DNA from: Combretum micranthum
Lineage: Eukaryota > Streptophyta > Magnoliopsida > Myrtales > Combretaceae
NCBI GenBank assembly: GCA_024138025.1
Contig: JAMXBD010001376.1
Location: 248,001-312,000 of the forward strand
Length of the DNA stretch: 64,000 nt
Reading direction: 5' to 3'
The translations under genes were made by a program, and so were the position numbers. The notes below the pieces were generated by a model, which worked only from the letters and a program-made list of their open reading frames with translations, did not search any database and had not been told where the DNA came from. Each line of letters starts with the position of its first letter. Position 1 is the first letter of the stretch. Positions 1 through 12,128 of the stretch are shown here, piece by piece.

Positions 1-1735
1 CTTTATTGCTGGTCTATTTTGCTAGTATTGGGCCATTTGAGTCATGATTAAGTAAAGCCTATTAACAAACAACATTATGTGGAATTTTATGGTTTTTTTT
101 TATGCGTGGTGGAAAAAAAAAAAGGTATGTGCATTATTATTATTATTATTATATTTGCATACACACATGTCGCTTAGTGATTAGAGGTTTTTGTCATCTA
201 GGAAGACAGAGCTAACACCATTAGCAGGGGGTAGTGATTTTGTTCTCAAAATGTTATCTCAAGTAGTAAATTACTGCTTTTAGAGTATAATTAATTAATT
301 ATTCTTTTGATCAAAGTTCATGTAGCATTTGAGTCATTAATCCTAACATATATAATCATATTTTAATAATTTATTTATTTATATATTTATTCATTTTGTA
401 TATGTAACATAATGGGTTTAACTTTATCCTATTTTGAATCGTTGCAAATGGTCGATTTTAGATCATGGCCAAGGTACTTATATGTTATTCATATTTAAAC
501 TTATTTAACAAGGCTCAATAAAAAGTTTTAACTCTTCTCAAGCTTCACAAGTTTTTAAACCATCCAAGCGTTAGCTTTAATGATCTATTTGATAGTAGTC
601 ACAACACCTTTCAAAAACTTAAAAGGAAGGTGTCCCATAACATTCGATGGGTTCCCAAATAGGGGATGGACACTGGATTATACGACTAGATGAGCTTTAA
701 TTAAGTTAATTTTAAAATTATTTATTAATATTCATATGTTATTACAATTATATTACATCTTATATATTTATGAGAATTTCATAATGATTTTAATGAGATA
801 TTATTAAAACTTCATGAAAAGTATCATTCAAATAATAATTAAGAGTATTTAGTGAATTTCATAAGAGATGGTATATATTACTTTTGAAAATTAATTATTA
901 TAAAAAAAATAAAATTAATATATGTATAAATTTTTCTTTTAATAAATGTAAATCTTAAAATATATCTAGATAAAATATTTTTTCAATAATTCGTGCTCAT
1001 TTTCTTAGCATAACATGTAGGAAAAAATAATGTTACTAATTGAATTATGTATTTAATGTGCAATATGATTGTTTTTTAGCAAAATAGATCATAAAATATA
1101 TATAGATATGATAGTTATTCAATAATTTATGCAATAACATTAACTAAAAAAAAAAAAGTTACTAAATCAAATTATATGATTAGTGTGCAATAAGATTTAA
1201 TTGTCATTATTAATAATTATTATTACTAATGGTATTCTTTGAATTTAAAATAGTTATTAGCACGAATTTATTTAGTTAGATAATATTATGATAAAAGAAT
1301 TTAGGGTTAATTATAAAAATCCTACATGTTTTTTGATCAATTTGCAAATACACAATTGTGTTAAATTTTTTGGCAAATAAGTGACTTGAATTAATTCAAA
1401 AGTATCAATATTATTTAATAATTTTAGAAGGGTGTCAATATCTTATCGATCTTAAAAAATTATTTTAAATTTATTTTCATTTTTTAAATAATCTTTTATA
1501 TTTTATTTAATTATATGTTGCGATATTTTTTTTATTGAAATTAATTTTTTTAGACCAATAAAACACTAATATGTATTTCTTAAATAAATATATATAATAT
1601 TGATATTTTTGTATAAAACTTGGGCTACCTATTTATAAAAAAAAAAGTAACACAAGTCATGTGGTTTGTAATTACACAAAAACATAGATAAATTTTTTAT
1701 AATTAAAAGAGAGAGTAAAAAAAAAGTACATCAAT
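1..1735. other. AT-rich intergenic DNA, no gene seen
   Basis: No coding signal was recognised on either strand. The stretch is dominated by A/T runs, with a short ATT microsatellite near 136-151. Around 1310-1440 there is a decayed phrase of the type 'aaatttttggcaaataagtgac', which resembles other low-complexity plant intergenic repeats further along (33.2 and 33.7 kb). Confidence 0.6.
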
Positions 1736-1800
1736 GGGACTTGAATCCATCATATCATGGATATAAAAGTAGATACTTAACAAATAGATCACACTTAATT
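1736..1800 (-). repeat. possible tRNA-like SINE head
   Basis: Read on the minus strand, the segment has a B-box-like word GGATTCAAGTCCC (complement of 1736-1748). An A-box-like stretch lies about 30 bases upstream of it (complement of 1773-1790). This is the spacing of a pol III internal promoter in tRNA-derived SINEs. No full tRNA cloverleaf forms, so it is not called a tRNA gene. Confidence 0.25.
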
Positions 1801-1930
1801 CTATGACTTAATTCTTTTTTATAATATACATATAACATATAATTTAAAAAAAAAATATTTTAAAATTAAGTTTCCGGGAGTTTGGCCCCAGGTCACCCGT
1901 GTTCTCATGTAACAGCCTAAATCTCCTCTG

Positions 1931-2050
1931 AAGATGAAACTGTTGGCCGCTCTGTATGATACGCGCGGAAGGACCCATTCCTAGCATCTCTTGATGACAC
2001 GGTTGATCGCTCTGTATGAAACGCGCGGAATGACCCATTCCTAGCATCTC
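1931..2050. repeat. 60-bp tandem duplication (two units)
   Basis: Units 1931-1990 and 1991-2050 are adjacent copies. Both contain GCTCTGTATGA, ACGCGCGGAA and GACCCATTCCTAGCATCTC at the same offsets. The segment is GC-richer than its surroundings. The unit length is a multiple of three, and the minus strand stays open through both units with a 20-residue period containing MLGMG. No known family is recognised. Confidence 0.8.
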
Positions 2051-3880
2051 TTTTTAACTTTGCTTTTCTCCATTAGAGGAACTTTTACTTTTCAGTGTAG
2101 TCTCCGAAACCATGAATCACGTGAACGCAAGGTGACAAGAACTGTGTTCTAATTTTCGGCGAATTTATCGTGGGTGAATGATGTAAATGGAACATTAAAT
2201 ACGTAATTCAGATTTGTTGGGTGGTTTGTTTATGTTAGCGGGATATAATTTAGCTACGTATGAATGCTCTGGAGTATTATTTCGATAATCGGGCTCTTCG
2301 CCCAATTTTAATGTCTTAGATCGGCATTTTATGCCAATGACATAACTTATAAAATCGAGTAGCATATGTTATAGGAAGATTTACTTGATAAGCTTAAGAC
2401 GATGATCACTAAATTGACTTATTCTGCTTTTGACCTTATTAAGTTTTATTGTTCACAAAAAGTAGACTTCAAAAAAAATATTTTTTGGTTAATTTGGGTT
2501 TTATTTTACTGAAATAGGGCTTATATAGACTAAAATAGACCTTATGGGTTTTATTTCACTAAAATAGAGCTTATATGGACTGAAATAGACCATAAGCTTT
2601 TTTATATTAAATATAGGCTATATTAAAAATAATATTGGACCTCTTTTATGTAATAAGAACTCTCAAGCTCTTCTCAAACTCATTTCCAAGCCCAACACAC
2701 TACTAAAGAAAAGAAGCTTTAATTTTGGCTGTTTGATCCTTATGAATGATGTAATGGTGGTCTATAAAGCTTGATTTTGGTTATTCATCTAGAAGCCATC
2801 CAATAACTAATGTCAACCCCTACCATCTATAAGAGGGAGCTCATTTTAGAATATTCTGTGTATTGTCAAAATTAAGAGTAATATAGAAACTCTATGTAAA
2901 TACATCTATGAAAGATCAAAACATCTATTCAGCAAAAAATGAGTCAAAAATAATTAAGTCTAATCGATTTGATCTTCTGCCACACTCGTACGCTTAAGAA
3001 ATTGGGTTTATTTGTTCCTTCTTTTATGTCTTTGCCTACAACATCTGTACACATATTACGATCACAAGACTCATCTTAGGTTAATTGGAATGCCTATTGC
3101 ACGTGATCAACAAGTTACAACAACCCTATACAAATCCTTAGCATATTATTACTTTATAAATATATAGGATTCCATTAATTAAGCATATACAGTGGTTTAA
3201 CATAATGTGAATAAAAATTTCCAAGATTTTGGTGCATGTAAAATTTAACCCTATGAACTTAATTTTATATGCAATATCATGTGTGAATTGTTCTATTTTT
3301 GGAATTAAATTTCTGTAGGTGATTTGTTTAATTCTTGAGGTTTTAGCAGAAAATATGGTATTAATCGTTGAAAATTTTTGTTAGTCCCAATTTAAAGTGA
3401 ATACTCTTGGGGAAAAATCATCTACTTATTTCTTACAATGTAAATAACAACAAAAGCAAAGAATGACCACCGTTACTCGAACGATTACATGTAACTATTG
3501 TATATATAACTTTCATTTTTCTAGAACCATGGTGAAACAAGCAACATAAATTAATGGAATCATAAGATAAAATTTCGAAACAATTAAGATAGTTAAATCA
3601 CGGAAAAATTTCATGATTCTACTATTAATTTTGATGGGATTAGTTTCGTTACAATCCAATGACTTACACTATATTCAATTGTGTTCGAATTACTAAAATA
3701 CAATTAATAGTTTATTTATTATATTTATTTTAAAAGTTAAATTAATGACAGGACGGTCCTATCAACGGAATTGTAAAAGCTCAGTTAAAACATCACATCT
3801 TGTACTTTAGCCGGTAAAAGTATATTGTTAAATCTTGAAAGAGGTAAATTTATGGAAATCGTTGAAAGAAAAGCAAAGAG
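2051..3880. other. intergenic DNA upstream of the receptor kinase, no gene seen
   Basis: No coding sequence was recognised. The stretch holds a 50-bp tandem duplication (listed separately) and otherwise AT-rich DNA. Confidence 0.5.
2496..2595. repeat. 50-bp tandem duplication (two units)
   Basis: Units 2496-2545 and 2546-2595 both start GGGTTTTATTT and carry 'gcttatat' followed by 'gact', then 'aaatagacc', in register. A few substitutions separate them. Confidence 0.75.
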
Positions 3881-3886
3881 GATGCA

Positions 3887-3931
3887 TTGACTGGAATAGT
3901 ACAAATATATATATGTGCATATATATAAATA
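3887..3931 (+). promoter_or_regulatory. candidate W-box and TATA box of the receptor kinase
   Basis: A WRKY-type W-box core TTGACT lies at 3887-3892, and a TATA-like word TATATAAATA at about 3922-3931. The latter is about 240 bases before the ATG chosen for the kinase gene. W-boxes are common in CRK promoters, which respond to pathogen and salicylate signals. The assignment rests on motif and position only. Confidence 0.3.
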
Positions 3932-4169
3932 ACACACCCAGCAGGTTCACGGATTATAATTTCAATCAACACCTTACACATACAAAGCACTGTAGTACGT
4001 TATGCACAGATTAATCCATTCTGTGTTAGGCAATGTCTTTTCTCAATCCAGAGTTTCTGGTTTCTCATTTCTTTTTCGCTAGTACCCATGAACAATAAAT
4101 CACGCTGGAAAAAAGACAAAAAAAAAGGGCCACCAAAAAGCAATGCAATTTTTATGATTTCACACCAAT

Positions 4170-7100
4170 ATGCCTGTTTCTACTAGCTTTAACAAGTTGG
4201 AAGAAGTCCTTCTCATCTTACTGCTCTGGCATTTCCTTCACACTTTCAATATTCAAGCCACACATACTTGCCGACATCACAGTTGCGAGGACTGCAGCAC
4301 ATACAGTTCCAACACACTTACGACAAGAACCTGAACGCAACCCTTTCTTTCCTTTCAGCCTTTAACACCACCAAAGCTATAACCACTGGGTTCGCAAATG
4401 CCACCACTGGCAAAGCCAAACCGGACAAGGTCTACGGTCTATATCTTTGCCGGGGTGACGTTAGCACTGCTTCGTGTAGGGACTGTGTAATGACAGCGTC
4501 CCAGGAAATAATCCAAAGATGTCATGGTAATCGAACTTCGACCATATGGTACGATCATTGCATGTTGCGCTATTCCAACTTATATATTTGGATCTGCTGA
4601 GGTAGACGATGGCTTTACCATGACGAACCCCATGAACGTGACTGAAGTCACCGATCCAGGTCAGTTTCGTCAGGTAGTTGAAAAAATAATGACGGAAGTG
4701 ATTCCTAATGCAGCCAATAGCGAGACAGGAAAGAAATTTGCGGTGAGGGTGGCCAACGTCACGAGCTTCCGCACGGTGTACATGCTCGCACAGTGCACGC
4801 CAGACTTAACAGCAGCAGATTGTAATAGCTGCCTTATGCAAATAAGAGTATTACTTCCATTGGATAAGCAAGGAGCGAGACACATGGCTCCTAGCTGCGT
4901 TCTCTGGTTTGAGTTGTTCCCCTTTTACGATGAATCTGCTGTGCCTGTCTCACCACCAGCTCTGGTCCCGGTTATGCCTCCTTCTGCTCAAGCTCCTCCA
5001 CTGTTTCCTGCAACAAGTAAAGGTAATGATAAATTTACACTATAGGTTATATTACAGGTGACGTTTTCCAAAACGGTGGTTTGTAAAAGCATATTTGAAA
5101 GTATAAAATATCTCAAAAATAAATTAAAAAAATAAAAGGGAAAGAAAAAATCCTTGTGATATTAACATCAGAAGACAAGTTCTGTACATGACATCGGTCA
5201 TCAGAAGACAAGTTTCATGAATACGAGCTCAGCTCTATTGAATATGTCCCATACCGGTATTGAACTAAAAGAACTAAAAGGATTGATGCTACAATATGAT
5301 TTTCCGCTATAACCTGTATGCTTTGTGTTCCATGTATAAGCTTCATTCCATTTCAAGAGGTAAATTTATTGCCTGATCCCCTGCTTTAATTTAGTCCTCC
5401 TATGATTGATGTGGTGAAATATGTCAAAGCAACGATCAACACTCTTTGACGAAACTAGAAGTAGAAAGATTAGCATAAATATTTAGAGGATTATTTCAGA
5501 TTCGCGGAACCGTTGATTAGTGTCAAGTAATGACTTTAGTCAACCATCATAATCATGAAGCTACAATTATTTGTTTCCATTATAATTTAATCATGCCCAT
5601 GCTAAGTAAATGAAAATCACATTTTTCAAGTTAAGGTATTAACTAGGACTTGTCATTTGGAATTGAGCTGGACCTAAATTAAGGAAGTCAGGAGGAGAGG
5701 ATATTGCTGATTTTAGATACCAAAATAAGCTAGATCGTAGCAGTAAACTTACAGGGTTTCAACTATCAAATTCGTTTTGATACAGTATATGGCTAAATTT
5801 TGAAACCAGCCAAATTACATCTGCAGGGAGAAAGATCTCTACAGCAGTTATTATTGCTGTCATCATAGCAATTGCTACTGGTGTTGTACTCATTCTGACG
5901 GATATTGGTTCATACAAAGAAAATCAACAACTAAACAGACCGCCATAAAACAAAATGAAAGTGGTAAGCAGTGCGTCTCATGTTTTGAGCGCCTTAAAAC
6001 AATCTTCAAATGTACTGCAAAAAGAATATGTTTCCGTGCCATTTGAATTAAACTCAATGTGCTTTCCCTTTTAGTCTGGATAGTTACAGAAGACACAAGC
6101 ATTGCCACACCGCTTCAATTTGATCTAAAAACAATTCAAGCTGCCACTAGCAATTTCGCCAATGACAACAAGTTGGGTGAAGGCGGATTCGGTGTAGTTT
6201 ATAAGGTAAGTTACATCCTCCAGTCTTAAAGTTCAAATGTCCTTTGATTCACAGCATACAATTATTGATTCCAAAGGAAAAGAGAATTGCATAATTAAAT
6301 GAAAATAAAAACACAGGGTACACTATTTGATGGACAAAATATAGCTGTCAAGAGGTTATCCCGTAGCTCCGACCAAGGTGTTGATGAGTTTAAGAATGAA
6401 GTTGCAGTGGTTGCAAAGCTTCACCATAGGAATCTAGTACGGTTTTTTGGATTTTGCTTGGAAGGAGAAGAAAAGCTATTGGTGTATGAATTTGTGCCTA
6501 ACAAAAGCCTCGATAACTTTCTATTTGGTTGGTTCAACTATTAACTATTACATCTATTTGGCTTTTAAATTTTAGTGTAGATTTTAATTTATCTAAAATT
6601 TATCATAATTTCATAATAGGATTTCATGAATTCAAATTATTTCACCTCATTTAAACCAATTCATATATCCACGCTAGATTTAACAAGCTCAAGCTTTTAA
6701 CTATGTCAATATGTGTAGAAGGCAATGCATTTTTTCAATTTCTACTCGTGAAAAATATCATATGGATGATATTTACTTCATCTACACAATCCTATCTTCT
6801 AATTGAAAAATGCAGATCCACAGAAAAAAATACAATTAGATTGGAGCAAACGCTATAAAATTCTATCAGGAATTGCAAAAGGAATACTTTACCTTCATGA
6901 AGATTCTCGGCTTCGTATCATACATCGTGATCTCAAAGCTAGCAATGTTTTATTGGATAGTGAGATGAACCCAAAGGTTTCTGATTTCGGCATGGCAAAG
7001 ATTTTTGGAGTAGACCAAACACAAGGAAACACAAGTAGAGTTGTGGGCACATAGTGAGTTCAATTACAATATTTTGCCATTTGCCATGCTAGTTTAACAT

Positions 7101-7771
7101 AGTTGACATTTCATTTTAGTACAGATTTCCTATTGTTTAATCTCTAAAACTTTGTACAATAAATTGTACGTAATGTTACTATTGTTATTTGTAGTGGATA
7201 CATGGCTCCAGAATATGCAATGCATGGGCAGTTTTCTGTGAAAACGGATGTCTATAGCTTTGGAATATTACTTCTAGAGATAATTAGTGGTAAGAGGAGC
7301 AATTTCCTACGCCAATCGAACAATGTCGAGAATCTTCCATGCGTTGTAAGTTGAAATTGACTACTTTTCTTTTCCTATCTATATTTTCTATTGTCAAATT
7401 TGGTTTGAGAAAATTATGATGTTTCTATATAGGTTTGGAAACATTGGATGAATGGTATGCCTTTGGAAGTAGTAGACCCAATATTAAGAGATTCCTTTGA
7501 AAGGAGTGAAGTCATTGGATGCATACATATTGGCTTACTATGTGTTCAAGAAGATCCAGCTGATAGGCCCACGATGGATGCAGTTGTTCTTATGCTTAGT
7601 AGTCAAACTGTTTCCATGAAAATGCCTCGAGAGCCAGCATTTTTCTTTAAGAGTAGGACAAATTCCATGGATATGATCAATTCAAAAGCTGCGAGTTCGG
7701 ATCAATCAACTTCCAAACCAACACCCTTGTCTAAGAACGACGTATCCATCACCGAATTATTCCCACGATAG
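4170..7771 (+). pseudogene. cysteine-rich receptor-like protein kinase (CRK, DUF26 RLK), ectodomain frameshifted
   Basis: CRKs are plasma-membrane receptor kinases with two extracellular DUF26 (stress-antifungal) domains. The ATG at 4170 opens a hydrophobic signal peptide (EEVLLILLLWHFLH). I infer seven exons: 4170-5022, 5827-5963, 6075-6205, 6317-6527, 6816-7053, 7195-7345 and 7433-7771, all with GT-AG borders and the usual CRK intron positions. Both DUF26 domains show the CX8CX2C signature (CRGDVSTASCRDC near 4450-4488; CTPDLTAADCNSC near 4795-4833). Exon 1 leaves frame near 4317 (stop at 4329) and returns near 4585. Exon 2 (membrane segment, AVIIAVIIAIATGVVLIL) shifts again near 5896. These look like one- or two-base indels, so a full receptor cannot be read. 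The kinase exons are open. Either this is a young pseudogene or only a kinase fragment is expressed; sequencing error is the alternative. Confidence 0.85.
6075..7771 (+). CDS. intact protein kinase domain of the CRK locus (exons 3-7)
   Basis: Exons of 131, 211, 238, 151 and 339 bases join in one open frame to the stop at 7769-7771. The order is glycine-rich loop [10 protein letters not shown], the lysine in IAVKRLSR, the helix-C glutamate in [18 protein letters not shown], catalytic loop [11 protein letters not shown], then [20 protein letters not shown] and the C-lobe [16 protein letters not shown]. No conserved catalytic residue is missing, so an active Ser/Thr kinase of the DUF26 subfamily is predicted. 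The tail after the kinase (about 50 residues) is Ser/Thr-rich and ends ELFPR. If transcribed from an internal start it would resemble a receptor-like cytoplasmic kinase. I saw no dedicated promoter for that. Confidence 0.85.
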
Positions 7772-9090
7772 AATTAAATAAGATATCTTGACTCAACTTA
7801 GGTGCCTTGCTTTTGACATACTAGATATGTAAATCAACATCAGTTTTTCAAACCAATGCTTGAAGATGGACCTAAAAGAAACAAGTTTCCAACTACAAAG
7901 ATGGAAATCATTCTAATATATTGTTACTTGTATTATAGTCGTAGTTGGTAAAATTGTTAGGTTTACCATTTGTTACATGCTTCAATTATGCAAGTTGTCG
8001 TTTGGCATGTGTAGGTAATTGAGTTGTTGCCTTCATCATTCACTCATTTATGGATTTGACATTTTCTGCAAGTTATGCCATTAATGGATCGTGGTTAGAT
8101 TATCTACACTTGTGCCTGGAGTGATGACCTCCGCCTCTAGTCGCATGTTACTTGATGACCTTGTTGCACCCAAAGTAGTAATTTGTACATGTGGCGTAAC
8201 GTTGACGTCTTGTACCTTCTAAATAACCTCTTTTTTGTGTATTCATCGGGATATATAAATTTTCTCTACTGTTGCTGAACACCTCAGGCTTCAGAAATTT
8301 CTTTGACGGACTTTGGGTGATGAAATTGTTGAATGTATTTGAAAAGTTTGATGCAATCATTTCTATCAGCCAGGTGGTTGGACAACTTTCATACAACAAG
8401 CACGACTTGGGTTCGATCTCTGCTCAACATTATGTGTGACAATATAAATAAGATATATAATTATATATATGTATGTTACCAATACGGGAATATACATAGA
8501 ATATATATATATAATATATATATTTATATCTCTATGTCATGGTAGGGTTATTTGTATAACGAAATTTCTATATATAATATGACAGACATTACCACATCAT
8601 AATATATATGTATATTATACAACCCTTTTCAAGAATAATTTTTCTATTAGAATCACGAGCCTTATCTCGTCCAACCATCAATCCTTCTTATTTTGATCCC
8701 TATACAACTCGTTCTACATTTACTACCCTCATTCTTATCTTTCGTTTCAAAAACACCACTATCAACTACATTATTCTTGTCAAAATCTTACTGCTCATCT
8801 TTACTATTTTCACATTCATTATAAGAAGCAAGTGATAAACTACTATTATTACTATCATTCTCGTCCTCACTTTCAATGCACGTAAAATACCCTTCACTAT
8901 TGTTGTTATCATAATCAATTTCGTTACGATCAAGTCTTCTTCGCTAAGGTATGTAAATACTTCATCTTCCATGCATAAGGTCACATCTTACTCCATTGTA
9001 AGGTGAATCGGTTCAGGATCATACAACATATTAAAGATATCCCTATAACAATGCTCAGTTCTTGCAAAATTCCAGTGGCCTTTGCCAATA
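7772..9090. other. intergenic DNA downstream of the kinase
   Basis: The stretch is AT-rich, with a TA-rich block at 8440-8620. Near 8365-8412 the words 'ccaggtggttggac' and 'GGTTCGATCTC' have the spacing of pol III A and B boxes and may mark a SINE fragment. A weak acidic reading frame on the minus strand is listed separately. Confidence 0.45.
8665..8943 (-). pseudogene. unrecognised acidic coding remnant
   Basis: On the minus strand one frame reads a low-complexity acidic stretch (ESEDENDSNNSSLSL near the middle) for about 90 codons, with a single in-frame stop near 8788. The composition is biased to Asp, Glu, Asn and Ser, unlike random AT-rich DNA. It could be a linker of a decayed retroelement gag or of a host gene exon. 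I recognise no domain. Confidence 0.15.
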
Positions 9091-9405
9091 GCTCGTTCAC
9101 TTCGCTGAATGAATAAAGCTGTAATAGAATTTTTATTACGAAGGAATGGAATAAAGTTGTAATAAGATCTTTTTTTATTAATTTTTTATTTAAATGGTGG
9201 TATTTTGAAAAAAAAAAAAAGATTGTTCTAAGATTGAATTGGAATGCATAGGTTTGAATAAAGAATGACTATTCAATGTTTTGTGTAATAAGGATTTATT
9301 GTGGAATCGCTTTTCAACTAAACGATGTAATAGCTATTCGTAAGAAATAAGGTTATAAGGAATAAGGCTGTAATGGAATTACAATTACAGCGAATTGAAT
9401 TAGCA
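9091..9405. mobile_element. MITE, family 1 copy 1
   Basis: The left end reads GCTCGTTCACTTCGCTGAAT. The right end is its imperfect inverse (complement of about 9380-9405). Internally it repeats 'aataa(a/g)gctgtaat(a/g)gaatt' words. The same left end, inverted, closes the element at 44350-44668, so this is a two-copy family here. No coding capacity. Confidence 0.5.
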
Positions 9406-9639
9406 GTTCTTTGATTCCAGCATGAATTGTAAGAATGCTCATCATAGCTTGATCAGAAGTACCTTCATTTTGACGTTAGAACCTAAAACCTTATAATGAA
9501 TTGTCACACCTACAAAATTCTCTCTTAACCTCAGCACAACTTGAACCTTTTCCTTCCCTATGTCAAGAAAACAACATTGTTAGGAATTGTTATCTTTAAC
9601 CATGCAGATGCGGCCTTCATATTGGATAAGGGACATGTA

Positions 9640-9707
9640 TATTTCGTCCATTTCTCATTAATCAATTCTCAATTTTCCTACAAAAAGGTTGAGAAATGGA
9701 CGAAATA
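9640..9707. repeat. 17-bp perfect inverted repeat
   Basis: TATTTCGTCCATTTCTC at 9640-9656 is followed 34 bases later by its exact reverse complement at 9691-9707. The word CATTTCTCATTAATC also occurs directly repeated just after each arm. This is a possible hairpin or a small foldback remnant. Confidence 0.7.
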
Positions 9708-11465
9708 AACATTTCTCATTAATCGATCCATGTAGCAATTAGGGATAGAGTTTTCAATCATTGGATTGGGAATTCATTTTCAGTATCAGTTTGCAGTTGG
9801 GTTTGAAAAAGGTTAATTGTTACAACATAACTTTCAAAAAAAAAAAAAAAAAAGAAAAAAGAAAAGAAAGGGCCAGGTTGGATAATTTGGTAAAAAATTT
9901 GTTGGGTTTTTTTTTATCCTTTTTATTGACAAAAAAAATGGATTAAATTTTTTAGGTGAGCATATAAGCATGATATGACATTTAATTTTAATTATATTTT
10001 TATGTAAACAAGATCATACATATCAACTGCCAAAGCATTAAAAAAAGGGATCCACTAAAATTTTGGGAGACTCCAGCGTTGAATTATAGAAATGTATGAG
10101 GTATATGCGATTTTAAAGTTTTCAAAGAGCATCAGTACAATTTATCCATTAAAAAAATGTTGGCTCAATTTAAATGGACTTATAATGTAACTATAGCAAT
10201 TCCACCCACTCTTGAGATGCTATAGGCTTAAAATATGTAATTTAAATGCCTTTCTTGCTTTGTTATAATTTAGGAATATATAAAGGCAATTATGGGTTTG
10301 GCCCCATTTAAAGAACGCTAGGTCATAAATGGTTATTATAGATGTGACAACTGTAGATGAAATTGAAATTTCATTAATAGTCCATTCATGTAGTAGCTAT
10401 TTAATTTTATCCTTATTTTTTATGAATAAGGATGCAACTGGTCAAGTCGTTATAGAGTACGCGACCCATCTGACCTTCGAAATATTCTATTGGGTTTTGG
10501 GGCAAGATATGAGCCATAGATGACCCGTTGGGTAATCCAACACATCAAATTTAATATAATTTAAAATAAAATAATAAAATAAAAGTTCAACCCTAATTAA
10601 AAAAAAAAAAAAAAACCTTATATTCAATGCTGATCCAATGAACTTGCACTTTGTAGTCATATTTTACGATAGACAATCATCTTAAAGAAATTAAATAACG
10701 CAAAACAACTCCAACTACAGGGACTCGATTGCTTCTTCAACTTTTACGTTATTTTATCATTTTTTAAAAAGTTTTTATCAGTTTTTTTTTTTTTATTACA
10801 ACTTTTTTAGTTTGTTGTGTGCTTGAATTGTTTGCCTAACACAACAATTTTTACTCTCCAGTGTTGTTATATTTCTCTATTCGTGCATCTGCAAGGGTTT
10901 TATCTTTTATTTTCTTTCTTCCCCTGTGTTTTCGCTCATCTTTCTAAATTTTCTTAGCGAATAGGATTAAAAATGCTATATTTTTGCCAGTTTAAGTTCA
11001 TCGTCATAACTAATTAAATGGTGCCGATCAGAGTAACAACAAAGCAAGAAATGCTGGTGGTAATAGCAAGAGAAGAGTCGTTGGTACAGCTATATATTCA
11101 TACCATAATTTCATTTTATAGGAAATTTGGAAAATATTCCCAAATTATTCGATTTTTTTCTTGAAAATAGTAAAGCAGTGTGTTTTAAGATAAGAATGCG
11201 TCTTCGAATCCCTAACTTTGTTACTATGATCGACTTGTATGTTACATTTGGCAATAACAAATTGTGACCCCCGAAAAGGAAATATATACATAATACATAT
11301 AAATATATATATATGGAAAGAAAAATAAATTTTGAAAGATCCAATACCAATGAATTATAGAACATCTAAAAAGTAATAATGTAAAGTTGAAAAAGATAAA
11401 AAAAGGGAATATAAAAAGATTAAAAAGGGGAAAAAAAGGGAAAAAAAAACGTTATTGGGTCAACG
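9708..11465. other. intergenic DNA, no gene seen
   Basis: AT-rich DNA with several A and T homopolymers (near 9838, 10600, 10780). No domain or structural RNA was recognised. Confidence 0.5.
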
Positions 11466-11473
11466 GGTGGCGT

Positions 11474-12120
11474 CAGGGCTGCAAACAAGCCGACCTAGTT
11501 GCGATCTATTTGAACTCAGCTTAGATCGAGCTCGATTAGTAAACAAGCTAAGCCTAAGCCCAAAGTAAAGTTTGTTTATCTATACAAGTCAAGCTCAAAA
11601 TTTGATTTAAGCTCGCAAGGGTGCTCGTGAACAAGCTTAGTTAAGCTTATGGACGGGCTCATGACTAGACTGGTTAATAAGCTTGTTAGTAGATTTGTGA
11701 ACCTCTTTTATGCGTAATATATTATCTATAACTATATAATAAATAACAAAAACTAATTTTGATTTAATAATTATGTATATATATATTATATCAACACTTA
11801 TATATATATATATATAAAATTTTAGGTTTAAAAAAATAGAAAACATGCTATTTAAATGAGTCGAGCTCAAACTCAAATTTCAGGCTCAGTAAAAACTCAT
11901 TAAGCTCGATAAAAAACTTAGCTCGGCTCGAGCTTATTTTATAAACAAACCGAGCTTGACCTTGGTCAAACTTAAGCTCGTTTAACTAAATGAGCTGAGA
12001 TCGAACCTTAATTTTAGACTGGATAAAAAGCTCGACTCGATCTCAAGCTCGTTATATCTTAAATGAGCCCAATCTCGAACCTTTTAAAGCTTGGCTTGGT
12101 TCGACTTGTTTGCAACCTTA
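11474..12120. mobile_element. hAT-type MITE (non-autonomous), 647 bp
   Basis: The ends are imperfect terminal inverted repeats: CAGGGCTGCAAACAAGCCGA at 11474-11493, and the complement of 12101-12120, which matches 16 of 20 positions. They are flanked by GGTGGCGT (11466-11473) and GGTGGGGT (12121-12128), 8-bp duplications with one mismatch. An 8-bp duplication is the hallmark of hAT transposases. The body is built of repeated 'gagctcg', 'aagctcg' and 'ctcga' words, a known composition for such plant repeats, with a TA-rich stretch at 11775-11820. There is no transposase, so it would depend on an hAT enzyme elsewhere. Confidence 0.8.
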
Positions 12121-12128
12121 GGTGGGGT

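Noticed and set aside
8365..8412. Possible tRNA gene from A-box and B-box-like words
   Set aside because: No acceptor stem or cloverleaf can be formed; at most a SINE fragment.
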